Counted from the stretch's first letter, positions 54,343 to 64,000 are shown. The stretch: DNA of 64,000 nt from Denitrovibrio acetiphilus DSM 12809 (GCF_000025725.1 NC_013943.1:1736001-1800000); one strand, 5' to 3'. Notes: generated from the letters alone by a model not told the origin. A program made the numbers and translations.

Positions 54343-56295
54343 TTAGACTTTAAATTTCTTAAGTTCATACGACACTGTACCGGACTTTTCAGCAAGCGTC
54401 CCCGCAACCTGCTCAACACTTGCTCCCGCCTGAGTATTTTCCAGAGAAATATTAGTAATATCTTCCATAGCGTCTATCATACCTTTAGTTTTTGTAGCTA
54501 TAAATGTACTCATTTTAACCATTTCTGAAGATACAGCCACAGTTTCATCAAGCTTTCTGCTCGTATCATCTGCCAGAGCCACAAGCTCCTGCGAGCGCCC
54601 TGATGCCTCCCGCATACTTTCTGAAACTTCTGTAATTGCTTTCGAAGAGCTGCCTATACTGCCGACTATCTGGTTTGTTATGTGGCTGATATCAGCAAGA
54701 GAGGTCTGTGTTCTCTCCGCAAGTTTCCTGACCTCGTCTGCAACCACAGCAAACCCGCGCCCATGTTCTCCGGCTCTTGCAGCCTCAATGGATGCGTTCA
54801 GAGCCAATAGATTTGTCTGATCTGCAATTTCAGAGATGATGCCCAGAACATTCTGTATCTCTTTTGCCTGCATGTTCAGTTCCTGCATATTTGCAGCAAG
54901 GTCAAGCTGAGAGTCGCTGTCGGAAGCTATCCTGTCCACAACACTATTCATAGATGTCACAAGCTCCAGCAGACTGTCACGTCCCTTCTCCAGAACTTCT
55001 GTAGTGGTAACTGCAAGCTCTTCTGTTTTATCCAGATTCGACGCCACTTCGTTCACAAGGACACTGCTCTCCTCAACTTTCGACGTCTGGACAGAGATAT
55101 TCTGAGCCAGAGTTGCGGCAGTTGAAGAAAGTTCTTCACTTGCGCTGACATTTTCAAGCACACTGTCCAGAGAAGTCTGAACTGTATGCTGAACTTTTGA
55201 TATAAATCTGTTAGTATTATCAGCGGCAGTTTCAAACTCATCTGCCGTTTTGATGTTTATCCTCTTTGTAAGGTCGCCGTCCCCCTCTGCCAGCTCATGA
55301 GTTGCGTCTGTCAGAGCCTTAAGCTTTGACGTAACTATCACCCGCAAAAGGAAGACCATAACAATAATTATCACCACGAAGCCGGAAAGCGAAATAATTA
55401 TCTGAACAACAGCCACCTTCTCTGCCGCTGCTATCTCATTATTTACAATATTATAATCCTTCCCTACAAAAAAAGCTCCGGCAGTATCACTGTTGAAACC
55501 TTTTACAGGGTATTTCACAATGAAATAATTATCAGTTACGAAATATCCACTCTCCTTTTCAATATCTCCAGCAGCTGCCTGTTTCAGCTCATCAAGAAAA
55601 TTGCTACTAACAGAGTCACTTACAAGCAGATCGTACTCACCAACATTTACAACATCAGAAGCTTCTATAGCCCCCTTCTGCACAGCAGTTAAAACATGTG
55701 CCCTGAGGTCTTCTGATGCAGCTTCAGCAATGACACTGCCCGGCAGTATGACCTCGAGTGAGCCAACATACCAGTCCATCTGAAACATCGGAGCGACACC
55801 ACGGACTGTAATACCTGTTCTGCTAAGTTCCACGGCATCTACGATCCCCTTAGTCTCCCGAACCTGCATAACAGATTTGCGCTCTGTGCTCAGGTCTTCC
55901 CCGTAATTATCGAAGTCCCACGAACGGAGAAAGCTTTTTGCGTCTGCATCATGCATATGTATTTTAAAATTCGAGCTGAACACCTTAGAAAGTGAGTTTG
56001 AAACCTTTTTGAGTATTTCGAATGCTGCATTTCTGTCCTGCAAAACAAGTGCATCAACAAGAGCTGTATTTTGCGAAAGAGAAACGGCATTAGTCAGACA
56101 CACACTGAGATTTGAAGATATTGATTCGTCAATATAGCTTGTGATTGCAGATGCTTCCTGCTGGTAAACACCTCTCCTGATAGACTTCATCACATTCACA
56201 GAATAAAGGGCAAAAATCAGCACAGTAAGCGCTGTCACCCCAACCATAGGAACCAGAAACTTAAAAGCAATGGTTCTTTTTTTCCCTGAAAGCAT
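54343..56295 (-). CDS. Methyl-accepting chemotaxis protein
   Basis: A 650-aa chemoreceptor. Transmembrane helices lie near 12-32 and 300-325. The periplasmic sensor (about 35-295) has a Cache-like pattern ([20 protein letters not shown]). HAMP follows ([12 protein letters not shown]). The cytoplasmic hairpin is [20 protein letters not shown]. The ATG at 56295 is chosen since GGGGG lies 5-6 nt upstream; a GTG two codons earlier overlaps it. Followed by the STAS-like gene. Confidence 0.94.
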   Translation of the reverse strand: MLSGKKRTIAFKFLVPMVGVTALTVLIFALYSVNVMKSIRRGVYQQEASAITSYIDESISSNLSVCLTNAVSLSQNTALVDALVLQDRNAAFEILKKVSNSLSKVFSSNFKIHMHDADAKSFLRSWDFDNYGEDLSTERKSVMQVRETKGIVDAVELSRTGITVRGVAPMFQMDWYVGSLEVILPGSVIAEAASEDLRAHVLTAVQKGAIEASDVVNVGEYDLLVSDSVSSNFLDELKQAAAGDIEKESGYFVTDNYFIVKYPVKGFNSDTAGAFFVGKDYNIVNNEIAAAEKVAVVQIIISLSGFVVIIIVMVFLLRVIVTSKLKALTDATHELAEGDGDLTKRINIKTADEFETAADNTNRFISKVQHTVQTSLDSVLENVSASEELSSTAATLAQNISVQTSKVEESSVLVNEVASNLDKTEELAVTTTEVLEKGRDSLLELVTSMNSVVDRIASDSDSQLDLAANMQELNMQAKEIQNVLGIISEIADQTNLLALNASIEAARAGEHGRGFAVVADEVRKLAERTQTSLADISHITNQIVGSIGSSSKAITEVSESMREASGRSQELVALADDTSRKLDETVAVSSEMVKMSTFIATKTKGMIDAMEDITNISLENTQAGASVEQVAGTLAEKSGTVSYELKKFKV

Positions 56296-56407
56296 CGGCA
56301 CCCCCAGTATGAGTGTAGAATATTATTCTATAATATCTGCTTTTCATTACGTTTAAAACAGACACACGAATCATACCAAAGAGAATATATTTCTTTCAAC
56401 ATTTTAT

Positions 56408-57811
56408 TTAAAGGATATCAGCAGCCATGGATGCCAGCCTGCTCCTTTCACCTTTATCGAGATAAATCGTAGAGGCGTGTTTGAATTTGGCATAAGTGAA
56501 CTTCTCTGAAGCATTCACAAGACCGTTATCCCTTTCGTTGAGATAAGGGTTATCTATCTGCTTCAGATCGCCGGTAAATACCATTTTGGAATTGACTCCG
56601 GCTCTGGTTATTATCGTTTTTATCTCGTGGGGGCTTAGGTTCTGGGCTTCATCCACCACAAGATAGGTATCCATAAGAGTGCGCCCGCGGATATAAGTCA
56701 GCGCTTCGATCTCAAGCATTTTCGATGCTTTCAGATAATCTATAGTCGCATCATGCATCTGAGATTTTGACAGATACTCATCTTTGGTGTCCAGCTTCCC
56801 TTTATCCATCATATGCACGATAAATTCCATATTGTCATATATAGGCTTAAGCCACGGGTCGAGCTTTTCAGATATCCCGCCGGGGAGATACCCTATATCA
56901 CGCCCCATAGGTATCGGCGACCTGGTAACAATAAGCTTTTTAAACCTTTCATTAAGGACAGAATGAAGACCTGCGCACAGAGCGAGTAGAGTTTTACCTG
57001 TACCTGCAATGCCTATAGCAAAAACCACATCAATTGAGGGATCGAGCAGCGAGTCCATCAGATAAATCTGTTTTCTGTTTGCCGGAGTAATGCCGAGAAT
57101 AGGTTCATTCTGATGGAGCAGCCTGAAAATACCTGATTCATCAGCACCATTGACGACATATCTTGCAAGTGCGCTCTTCTGGTTATTAATCTGCCCCTTT
57201 AGAATAAAATATTCGTTCACACGGGGGGAGAACTCTGTCTCATCCTGCCTGTAGACACCGCTAGGGCAAGGAAGCTCCTTCTCCTGATAAAGCGTATCAA
57301 TATACTCATCCGGAACATAAAGAGTATCATCGTGCTGTTCAATGAAGGATGTACTTTTTTCGTGGTAATAGTCCTCAGCGTCAAGCCCCATGGCATTAGC
57401 TTTAATCCGGAGGTTAACGTCTTTTGAAACAATTATAGTCTCTCGTTTAGATTCTTTCTTAACCTGCATTGCAATGGCAAGTATAATATTGTCATTCTTA
57501 CCTATTTCAAATCCTGAGGGGATCATGGCTTTGGTGCTTTCATCCTGAAAGCGTATGCTGAACTTGCCGCCAGACTCCAGCGGAACTCCTTTGAGAAGGT
57601 CACCCTTCTCTTCTCTGTAATGCTCTACAACCCTGATAAATGATCTGGCATTGTAGCCGTTAAGGTCAACATTTTTTTTGAAAGAATCAACTTCTTCCAG
57701 CACCACAGCGGGAAGGATGATGTTGTTGTTCTCAAATGTTTCTATGCAGTTAGGAGAATACAGGATTACGTTGGTATCGATTATGAAATTTTTGACTTTG
57801 CGAGGTGTCAT
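56408..57811 (-). CDS. PIN-PhoH ATPase (PhoH2-like)
   Basis: A 467-aa fusion of an N-terminal PIN ribonuclease domain (residues 1-135: FIIDTNVILY, VVLEEVDSF, SKDVNLRIKA carrying the acidic metal ligands) and a C-terminal PhoH ATPase (about 230-467: Walker A GIAGTGKT, Walker B VVDEAQN, FTGDLKQID). PhoH2 proteins are reported to unwind and cleave RNA. GGAG precedes the ATG. Single gene. Confidence 0.93.
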   Translation of the reverse strand: MTPRKVKNFIIDTNVILYSPNCIETFENNNIILPAVVLEEVDSFKKNVDLNGYNARSFIRVVEHYREEKGDLLKGVPLESGGKFSIRFQDESTKAMIPSGFEIGKNDNIILAIAMQVKKESKRETIIVSKDVNLRIKANAMGLDAEDYYHEKSTSFIEQHDDTLYVPDEYIDTLYQEKELPCPSGVYRQDETEFSPRVNEYFILKGQINNQKSALARYVVNGADESGIFRLLHQNEPILGITPANRKQIYLMDSLLDPSIDVVFAIGIAGTGKTLLALCAGLHSVLNERFKKLIVTRSPIPMGRDIGYLPGGISEKLDPWLKPIYDNMEFIVHMMDKGKLDTKDEYLSKSQMHDATIDYLKASKMLEIEALTYIRGRTLMDTYLVVDEAQNLSPHEIKTIITRAGVNSKMVFTGDLKQIDNPYLNERDNGLVNASEKFTYAKFKHASTIYLDKGERSRLASMAADIL

Positions 57812-57934
57812 AGCAACTCCGGTGTTAAGATGTGATATAATATGTTAGTCTTCACTATAACTGATTGTCAAGCAAGAGTTCACATGGCAGCACCCTTTGA
57901 CAAATAGTTTATATGCATCATCACGGAGCTTTAT

Positions 57935-59053
57935 TTGGCAAACATGGAAAAGCACTACGGAAACGTAAAACCGGTCAGCTTCAAATCCATATACGAAAAA
58001 CAGTTGTACAATATTCTGAGTGACCTCAGACTACCTCTTATGACTGTCATCTTTTTCACTACTGTATATGTTCTGCTAATGATGATTCTGAACGGAAAAA
58101 CAGACGGCGAAAGTGTCGCAAATTACTTCTTTCACACGATTATAACATTCACGACCATCGGATACACAGAAGGCTACACAGACAGCATCACAGCCAACAG
58201 GCTTGTCACCTCTGTTTTCCTGATGGTTGCCTTCCCGCTGGTTTATTTCTATGGTCTTGCCGCCACAGTGCAGGTTATCCTGCAAGGGGAAATTAAACAT
58301 AAATTCAGACACTGGAGGATGTACAGCAAAATGGAACACGTCAAAAACCACTACATAATATGCGGTTTCAACGAAACCTCCAAAGAGATCATGCGAAGCT
58401 TTGTAAAGCGCAAAATCCCTTTCATACTCATAGACCCCAACGAATCGAAACGTCAGGAGATAATCGAATTCGGAACAACATTTTACGTCATCGCTCAGCC
58501 ACAAAGGCGGGATTCTCTTCTGGGGCTTTTTATTGAGGATTCTAAAGGCTTAATCACAACATTTGACGATGACACCCTTGACATCGCCATCATAGTCACT
58601 GCAAGGCTCATCATGCCGGACAAGGAGAACTACTTCATATTCTCCACCAGCACATCTGAAATGGATTCTGAAAAGATGAAGCTTCTGGGAGCCAACGAAG
58701 TTATCGTACCCGCAGTCACAACCGGCAGACGGATAACGTCATATGTCCTACACCCCCCGTCACCGGCAATGAGTGGCTTTCTCGACCTTGTGGCATACGG
58801 AGAGAAGAGCAATGTGGATATCGTAGAGATAAGGATAAGCGAGGAGTCAGAGTTTGCAGGAAAATCTATTGCAGATTCGCTCTTCAAAGATAAAACAGGC
58901 ACTAACATTATCGCAACAGTTGACAGTAAAGGCGACATAAACACCATACCTGACAGAAACACTATATTGGCTACAGGTACTTCTATCATTGTACTTGGGA
59001 CACCAAAACAGCTGGAGAAAGTCGCTGCATATTCCAAAGGGGGGACAAAATGA
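57935..59053 (+). CDS. MthK-like K+ channel with RCK domain and unusual filter
   Basis: A 372-aa inner-membrane channel: helix one (about 35-53), pore loop, helix two (about 88-110), then an RCK N domain (YIICGFNETSKEIMRSF, similar to MthK ICGWSEST) and an RCK C domain (about 285-370). The selectivity filter reads TTIGYTEG instead of TxGYGD/E, so the last glycine is Thr. TTG at 57935 is chosen because GGAG lies 6 nt upstream; the ATG at 57944 is too far. It overlaps the next gene in ATGA. Confidence 0.87.
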   Translation: MANMEKHYGNVKPVSFKSIYEKQLYNILSDLRLPLMTVIFFTTVYVLLMMILNGKTDGESVANYFFHTIITFTTIGYTEGYTDSITANRLVTSVFLMVAFPLVYFYGLAATVQVILQGEIKHKFRHWRMYSKMEHVKNHYIICGFNETSKEIMRSFVKRKIPFILIDPNESKRQEIIEFGTTFYVIAQPQRRDSLLGLFIEDSKGLITTFDDDTLDIAIIVTARLIMPDKENYFIFSTSTSEMDSEKMKLLGANEVIVPAVTTGRRITSYVLHPPSPAMSGFLDLVAYGEKSNVDIVEIRISEESEFAGKSIADSLFKDKTGTNIIATVDSKGDINTIPDRNTILATGTSIIVLGTPKQLEKVAAYSKGGTK

Positions 59054-59400
59054 TACAGTGGAGCAAGGTCTGGTCTGACCTTTTTATAATTCTGGCACTG
59101 ACAAGTAATATCGGATTTTTAGTGAGCAAAGACCCCTATCAGCTTGTGATAGCAATTGGCGTCAACCTCATAGCGACTGTACTGAAATTTAATATAAAGA
59201 AATTTCTTGCGGCAGAGCTTCTGGCAACCGCATTCATATCTGACCTTCACCTGATCCCCGCAGCGATACTCTACTTCTCCGGTTCGACATCATCGCTTGT
59301 TACCGGACTGGCTGTGGGCGCTGCTGTTGCAAATATGCTAAGCGTTATACTGATAATAATAGATATAATAATGTCATATGGTCAGCAGGAAGATATTTAA
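59050..59400 (+). CDS. Small membrane protein paired with the K+ channel (DUF6394-like)
   Basis: A 116-aa protein with four hydrophobic helices (LFIILALTSNIGFLV, LVIAIGVNLIATVL, LIPAAILYFSG, LTGLAVGAAVANMLSVILII) and short loops. I recall similar proteins annotated DUF6394 beside K+ channels, but the match is from memory. Translation is coupled to the channel gene through ATGA, which suggests a channel accessory subunit. Its end overlaps the convergent tonB-like gene by 4 nt. Confidence 0.72.
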   Translation: MIQWSKVWSDLFIILALTSNIGFLVSKDPYQLVIAIGVNLIATVLKFNIKKFLAAELLATAFISDLHLIPAAILYFSGSTSSLVTGLAVGAAVANMLSVILIIIDIIMSYGQQEDI

Positions 59401-60245
59401 TAAACAATGTATCCGCCGCCGAGTATATATTGGAAGTAGGCGTCAACTTTCAGAAAATTCAGCTCATAGGATTCAGGTAACGGAACTCCGGCTGTCTTTT
59501 TCAGCGCACTTACCGCTTCACGGTCAAGGTCAGGATACCCGCTTGACTGAAGGACTTTTATACTGGAGATCATTCCATCTTTGCTAATAACAAATGATAT
59601 CCGCACTGTCCCCTGCTCACCGCGCATTGCTGCCGACCTGGGATATGCCCAGACCTGATAAAGCCTGCGGGCGAATTTATAGAAATAAGACTGGTATTTA
59701 AGCTTAACATACTGCATAGAGACAGAATCTTCCCCTTCGGGCATCCCGCCCCCTTTAGCGTATTTATCAATAATATCCTCAGGGTTGAGTATATCGTCTA
59801 TCTGCCCCTGCGAGAGTTCGTCTTTAGGCGTAACACTAGGGAGCTGAACAGGAGCATTATCGTCGATGATCTCCTGTTTGGAAGATTCCTTCTGTTTACG
59901 CTGCTGGGTTTCCTCAGGCTTCTCCGGAGGTTCATCCCCCTGTCTTTCAGACTTCTGCTTCATCTGTTTCTGCTCTTCACCCATGTCCGGCACAGGTGCC
60001 ATCTGGTCAAGGTCTGTCTTCAGGTCTTCATCAAGGGGAACATCATCAATAGTCTTTTTAGGAGTTTTAGCTTCAGGTGCAGGCTCTTCCTTTGGGGCAG
60101 GCTTCGGCTTTTCTTTCGGAATAACAGACACGGATATAGGGCGTTCTTTCTCCTTCTCCGGCGTGCTAAGATCCAGCAGTGAAAGAACTATCAGGTGAAT
60201 TATAATTGATATAACTATAAAAATGAGAAGCTTATTATTGCGCAT
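59397..60245 (-). CDS. TonB-family energy transducer
   Basis: A 282-aa protein with an N-terminal transmembrane helix (LLIFIVISIIIHLIVLSLL), a long Pro/Lys/Glu-rich periplasm-spanning region (about 30-150) and a C-terminal TonB domain (about 190-282: WAYPRSAAMRGEQGTVRISF, GYPDLDREAVSALK). It would couple proton-motive force to outer-membrane receptors or to other energised envelope machines (TolA-like use is possible). No exbB, exbD or receptor gene is adjacent. The ATG at 60245 is favoured over TTG 60266, but neither has a clear ribosome site. Confidence 0.87.
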   Translation of the reverse strand: MRNNKLLIFIVISIIIHLIVLSLLDLSTPEKEKERPISVSVIPKEKPKPAPKEEPAPEAKTPKKTIDDVPLDEDLKTDLDQMAPVPDMGEEQKQMKQKSERQGDEPPEKPEETQQRKQKESSKQEIIDDNAPVQLPSVTPKDELSQGQIDDILNPEDIIDKYAKGGGMPEGEDSVSMQYVKLKYQSYFYKFARRLYQVWAYPRSAAMRGEQGTVRISFVISKDGMISSIKVLQSSGYPDLDREAVSALKKTAGVPLPESYELNFLKVDAYFQYILGGGYIVY

Positions 60246-60322
60246 GAAGAAAAAATACTCTCTCAATGGTTTATAATCAAGACAGAATGTGTTGGGTTTT
60301 AGTTCTGATATTTAAAATATAG

Positions 60323-60536
60323 TGCGAAGCACACGAAGTTACAGCTTCGTTGTCACAGCGAGAGCATATGCAGGATACGTCACTGCGAAGCAGGGCTGCG
60401 GCAGTCTCTGGACTCGTTAGTTAATCCTGAGATTGCTTCGTCATTACATTCCCCGCAATGGCTTATAAGCTCTTAAGCTGTGATCAGCTCATTCATCAGC
60501 GCATAAATGCGTGGTGTTCTGTCTTCGACCGCATAA
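60323..60536 (+). repeat. Dispersed intergenic repeat, copy D
   Basis: Has the CACACGAAGTTACAGCTTCG module, the GCAGGGCTGCGGCAGTCTC module, the ATTGCTTCGTCATTACATTCC core and the final GCGTGGTGTTCTGTCTTCG module; only the ATAGATyCC start is missing. Its last base is 6 nt before the HspR-type operator. Confidence 0.85.
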
Positions 60537-60541
60537 AATGA

Positions 60542-60571
60542 CTTGACATGACTACACTCAAGTCTTATGTT
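60542..60571 (+). promoter_or_regulatory. Heat-shock promoter with HAIR-like HspR operator
   Basis: TTGACA (60543-60548), 17 nt, TATGTT (60566-60571). CTTGACA-N7-ACTCAAG (60542-60562) matches the HspR inverted repeat CTTGAGT-N7-ACTCAAG at 12 of 14 positions and covers the -35 and spacer. The hspR gene is third in this operon. Confidence 0.75.
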
Positions 60572-60606
60572 ACGAATTAGATCAAGCAATATATAAGGAG
60601 GACACT

Positions 60607-61044
60607 ATGGCTATTGTAAGATGGGATCCATTAAAGGATCTTATGACTATGCACGACAGGATGAACAAAATCTTTGACGAGACCCTCAGCAAAAGCACAC
60701 AGGGGAACTATGGCGACTGGCTTCCTCCAGTAGATATTTTTGAAACAGAGGAAGAGATCGTCATCATGTCAGAACTCCCGGGCATGAAAGAAGAGGATAT
60801 CGACATTCAGGTATCCGATGGAGTTCTCAGCCTTAAAGGTGAAAAGAAATACCCTATTGAAGGGGAAAGAGATAACTTCTACCGCCTTGAACGTTCATAC
60901 GGAAAATTCAACAGATCATTTGCGATACCAAATACTGTTGACATAGGCAGCGTAAAAGCTAATCTGAGAGACGGTCTTCTGAAGGTAACTCTAAAAAAGA
61001 AAGCTGAAGTACAGCCAAGAGTTATCAAAGTTGAAACTGACTAA
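60607..61044 (+). CDS. Small heat shock protein Hsp20
   Basis: A 145-aa alpha-crystallin-domain chaperone that holds unfolding proteins in the cytoplasm. The N-terminus is MAIVRWDPLKDLMTMHDRMN; the crystallin domain (about 40-135) includes SELPGMKEEDIDIQV and the signature ANLRDGLLKVTLKK. GGAGG precedes the ATG. First gene of hsp20-dnaJ-hspR-clpB. Confidence 0.95.
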   Translation: MAIVRWDPLKDLMTMHDRMNKIFDETLSKSTQGNYGDWLPPVDIFETEEEIVIMSELPGMKEEDIDIQVSDGVLSLKGEKKYPIEGERDNFYRLERSYGKFNRSFAIPNTVDIGSVKANLRDGLLKVTLKKKAEVQPRVIKVETD

Positions 61045-61070
61045 ATAAAACAATAAAGGAAAATTAATTA

Positions 61071-62165
61071 ATGGCTAGAGACTACTACGAAGTGCTTGGA
61101 GTCCAGAAAGGAGCTTCAGCCGAAGAAATCAAAAAAGCATACAGAAAACTCGCAAGAAAATACCACCCCGATGTCAACCCTGGGGATTCAACAGCGGAAG
61201 ATAAATTTAAAGAGATATCCGAAGCTTACGGTGTTTTAAGTGATACAGAGAAAAAGAAGCAGTATGACAGTCTCGGTCACGATACATTTAAAAACGGTGG
61301 TCACGGTTATGACTTTTCCGGTGCAAACTACGAAGACATTAAGAACCACTTCGGAGGTTTCGACTTTGGCGATATATTCGGCGGAGCAGGAGGCTCCAGA
61401 AGCAGGCGCTCCCGTGCACCGAGAAAGGGCGAGGATATCCACTACACAATCCAGATCCCGTTTAAAGATGCAATTTTCGGCAACGAATACGAAATAGCTG
61501 TTAACCACACAGTGAGCTGTAAATCCTGTGGAGGCAAAGGCGGTGACAAATCCACATGCCCGGCTTGCGGCGGTTCAGGACAAGCCATGTCCCAGCAGCG
61601 CGGAATGTTCGGGGTAGCACCATGTACCACATGCAAAGGTACAGGTGAGATAACCCAGAATGTATGCGCTGTATGCCGAGGCTCAGGCTACAGCAACAAA
61701 CAGGAAAAGATTAAGATAAAAATACCGAAAGGCGTGGACAAAAACTCAAAAATACGTGTAGCCGGCAAAGGGAACGCAGGACCCAACGGCGGACCGCAGG
61801 GCGACCTTTACATCATAACAAATGTTAAAAGTCATGAAGTTTTTGAGCGTCAGGGAAATAATCTCTATGTTGAAGTGGATGTGGACATGTTTGAAGCCGC
61901 ACTCGGTGAAAAAATAAAAGTCCCCACTCCTTATGGTGCTGTAACGATGAATATTCCGGCAGGAACTCAGCCGGGGCAGAAATTCCGCATAAAAAACAAA
62001 GGTGTTCCTGCTCTTGGCAAAAGTGTTATAGGCGACCTTTATGTTGTTATCAAAATAACTATACCACAGGTTGCACAAGAAGCAGACCGTACAGCCCTGA
62101 AAGAGATGCAGAAGAAATACATGACCGGACAGCGTGACAAACTGGTAGAAAAAGCGAGGCTTTAA
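61071..62165 (+). CDS. dnaJ: Chaperone DnaJ (type I Hsp40)
   Basis: A 364-aa co-chaperone. J domain 1-70 with HPD (KYHPDVNPG, about 31-39), Gly/Phe-rich linker (about 75-110), zinc domain with four CxxCxGxG-type repeats ([32 protein letters not shown]), and a C-terminal substrate domain. It would stimulate a DnaK encoded elsewhere. AAGGA precedes the ATG, 26 nt after hsp20. Confidence 0.95.
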   Translation: MARDYYEVLGVQKGASAEEIKKAYRKLARKYHPDVNPGDSTAEDKFKEISEAYGVLSDTEKKKQYDSLGHDTFKNGGHGYDFSGANYEDIKNHFGGFDFGDIFGGAGGSRSRRSRAPRKGEDIHYTIQIPFKDAIFGNEYEIAVNHTVSCKSCGGKGGDKSTCPACGGSGQAMSQQRGMFGVAPCTTCKGTGEITQNVCAVCRGSGYSNKQEKIKIKIPKGVDKNSKIRVAGKGNAGPNGGPQGDLYIITNVKSHEVFERQGNNLYVEVDVDMFEAALGEKIKVPTPYGAVTMNIPAGTQPGQKFRIKNKGVPALGKSVIGDLYVVIKITIPQVAQEADRTALKEMQKKYMTGQRDKLVEKARL

Positions 62166-62168
62166 AAA

Positions 62169-62543
62169 ATGAAAAATACGCCGCTGTACATTATCAGCAT
62201 AGTTTCTGAAATGCTGGATCTGCACCCGCAGACACTCAGACAGTATGAGAGACTTGGGCTTGTACACCCTCAGCGGACGCAGGGAAATACCAGGCTCTAC
62301 TCAGAAGATGACCTACAAACACTGAAGTTTATACTCACCCTTACGAAAGACATGGGCGTAAACCTTGCAGGTGTCGAGGTTATAATGAACATGCGGGAAC
62401 AGATGGCTGAACTACAGGAGCAGAACAATCAGCTTAAAGAATTTATTAAGCAAAATGCTCAGCACCTGCAAAAAGCTAAAGAAGGGCTTGTCCCCTCCAG
62501 CCACACAGGAATTATAAAAGTAAAAATAAACGAAGAAGATTAG
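62169..62543 (+). CDS. hspR: MerR-family heat shock repressor HspR
   Basis: A 124-aa regulator with a MerR HTH (ISIVSEMLDLHPQTLRQYER, then LGLVHPQRTQGNTRLYSEDD, the HspR form) and a coiled coil (about 75-110). HspR proteins bind HAIR elements, often with DnaK as co-repressor. A HAIR-like site precedes hsp20, so this operon is probably auto-repressed. It lies 3 nt after dnaJ. Confidence 0.93.
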   Translation: MKNTPLYIISIVSEMLDLHPQTLRQYERLGLVHPQRTQGNTRLYSEDDLQTLKFILTLTKDMGVNLAGVEVIMNMREQMAELQEQNNQLKEFIKQNAQHLQKAKEGLVPSSHTGIIKVKINEED

Positions 62544-62582
62544 AAAAACTTTGAAAAACGAGAATACAAAAAGAGGAAAATA

Positions 62583-64000
62583 ATGTTCAACTTTAACAAA
62601 ATGACCATTAAAGCACAGGAAGCTGTGCAGTCTGCATTGGAGCTTGCAGAACAGCATAGCCACCAGCAGCTTATGCCTGAACATCTCCTCCTCGCTCTGA
62701 TGACTCAGGAGGAAGGGATGGTCACCCCTCTGCTCCAGAAAGCAGGGGTGAACACTAACCAGCTTATAACCGATACTGAAAAACTGCTGGGGAAATACCC
62801 TAAAGTTGAAGGAAATGTTCAGTTATATATCGGACAGGAAGCAAAAAAGGCTCTGGACTACGCCTTTGAAATGATAAAAAAGTTCGGGGACGAATATGTC
62901 TCAACTGAACACATACTTCTGGGTGTAGGAGAAAATGCAGACTCAAATCTCCGGTCGGCACTCTCTGCGAACGGGTACAGTCTGAATACTCTGCTTAAAG
63001 CATACGAGTCAGTAAAAGGCTCAACACGTGTTACAGATCAGAATCCGGAAGATAAGATGAACGCACTGGATAAATACACCATAGACCTTACCGAGTCAGC
63101 ACGTGCAGGAAAACTTGACCCAGTGATAGGACGTGACGAAGAGATAAGGCGTGTCATACACGTTCTCTCAAGACGCACCAAGAACAATCCTGTGCTCATA
63201 GGTGAACCCGGTGTGGGTAAAACTGCCATAGCCGAGGGACTTGCCCAGAGGATTGTGAACGGTGACGTACCGGAAACCCTTAAAGGGCGCACAGTAGCCG
63301 CTCTTGACATGGGTTTACTCATTGCAGGAACAAAATTCCGCGGAGAGTTCGAAGACAGACTGAAAGCTCTTTTGAACACTATAAAAGAACGCCACGGTGA
63401 AATAGTGCTCTTCATAGATGAAATGCACACCCTTGTCGGAGCAGGAAAAACTGACGGAGCAATGGACGCTGCAAACCTTCTGAAGCCCGCACTTGCAAGG
63501 GGAGAGCTCCACTGCATTGGAGCTACAACCCTCGACGAATATAAGAAATATGTCGAAAAAGACACAGCCCTCGAAAGAAGATTCCAGCCTGTAATGGTTA
63601 AGGAGCCTTCTGTAGAGGACACAGTATCAATTCTGCGTGGGCTGAAAGAACGCTACGAAGTTCACCACGGAGTGAGGATTACTGACAATGCTATTGTTGC
63701 AGCAGCGCACATGGCAAACAAATACATCAGCGACAGGTTTATGCCTGACAAAGCTATCGACCTTATTGATGAAGCAACAGCCAAAATCCGTATGGAGATA
63801 GACAGCCTGCCCACAGAGCTGGACGAGCTTGAACGTCGTATCACTCACCTTGAAATAGACAAACAGGCGCTTAAAAAAGAGAAAGACAACGCCAGCAAAC
63901 AGCGTCTTGAAAAACTTGAAAATGAACTCGCCAATCTTAAAGAGCAGGCACAGAGTATGCGTGCTGCATGGCAAAACGAAAAAGACGTGATACAGAATGT
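62583..64000 (+). CDS. clpB: ATP-dependent disaggregase ClpB (3' end outside window)
   Basis: The first 472 codons of ClpB. N domain with two Clp_N repeats ([20 protein letters not shown] to about 145), then NBD1 with Walker [10 protein letters not shown] (about 206), Walker [15 protein letters not shown] and TTLDEYKKY. The coiled-coil middle domain begins near the end of the window ([13 protein letters not shown]). It would resolve aggregates with DnaK/DnaJ. GAGG precedes the ATG, 39 nt after hspR. Confidence 0.96.
   Translation, partial: MFNFNKMTIKAQEAVQSALELAEQHSHQQLMPEHLLLALMTQEEGMVTPLLQKAGVNTNQLITDTEKLLGKYPKVEGNVQLYIGQEAKKALDYAFEMIKKFGDEYVSTEHILLGVGENADSNLRSALSANGYSLNTLLKAYESVKGSTRVTDQNPEDKMNALDKYTIDLTESARAGKLDPVIGRDEEIRRVIHVLSRRTKNNPVLIGEPGVGKTAIAEGLAQRIVNGDVPETLKGRTVAALDMGLLIAGTKFRGEFEDRLKALLNTIKERHGEIVLFIDEMHTLVGAGKTDGAMDAANLLKPALARGELHCIGATTLDEYKKYVEKDTALERRFQPVMVKEPSVEDTVSILRGLKERYEVHHGVRITDNAIVAAAHMANKYISDRFMPDKAIDLIDEATAKIRMEIDSLPTELDELERRITHLEIDKQALKKEKDNASKQRLEKLENELANLKEQAQSMRAAWQNEKDVIQN

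Overview
The window reads as a Gram-negative, anaerobically respiring, motile bacterium, most like a member of the Deferribacterota (Denitrovibrio/Geovibrio/Seleniivibrio type). The basis is the gene mix: several Mo-bis-MGD oxidoreductases with MobA and MobB, a NifJ-type pyruvate:ferredoxin oxidoreductase, a domain-split glutamate synthase, flavocytochrome-c sulfide dehydrogenase, three chemoreceptors, Mla and TonB parts, and a DUF3373-type porin. The taxon is an inference. No plasmid, phage, intact insertion sequence or CRISPR array is visible. Two genes are cut by the window edges: a molybdoenzyme at base 1 and clpB at base 64000.

Layout. 1-4.6 kb: a Tat-exported molybdoenzyme, a MocR-type regulator with a degenerate aminotransferase domain, and tRNA-Val(GAC). 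4.6-11 kb: a lone receiver domain, a cytochrome b5-like membrane protein, a SPOR-NlpC/P60 lipoprotein, a flagellin-like gene, and two divergent large type IV pilin-like genes. 10.9-12.9 kb: ttuB-ttuA-trmI, joined by 4-nt overlaps, a tRNA T-arm thiolation and methylation module. 13.3-18.4 kb: a three-gene glutamate synthase. 18.7-20.6 kb: a chemoreceptor broken by an 8-bp tandem duplication. 20.7-22.8 kb: a DHH phosphoesterase, mobA, and divergent mobB.

23-34.8 kb is a respiratory sulfur cluster on the minus strand. It holds a triple-rhodanese lipoprotein, a Psr/Phs-like catalytic, FeS and NrfD trio, an outer-membrane porin, a TorD-like chaperone and FccB/FccA, plus a divergent small exported protein. 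Several of its intergenic regions share a TTGTATACAA palindrome that occurs rarely elsewhere in the window, which suggests one regulon.

34.9-42 kb: rpsT, a glycosyltransferase, glnB-glnA behind a sequence matching the sigma-54 consensus, and an mla-like lipid transport operon whose ATPase position is filled by a protein resembling an ABC ATPase without Walker motifs. 42-50 kb: nifJ, a chemoreceptor, a methyltransferase-TetR pair with twin palindromic operators, and a solute-binding protein. 50-60 kb: UbiB-like kinase with a phasin-like partner, ABC-F ATPase, STAS-like protein with a chemoreceptor, PIN-PhoH ATPase, a K+ channel with a variant filter, and a TonB protein. 60.5-64 kb: hsp20-dnaJ-hspR-clpB behind an HspR-type (HAIR-like) operator.

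A modular dispersed repeat (about 130-235 bp, four copies at 22.8, 36.8, 45.7 and 60.4 kb) is confined to intergenic DNA. All coordinates and motif calls were read by eye. No database search was run, so family names rest on recognised motifs.
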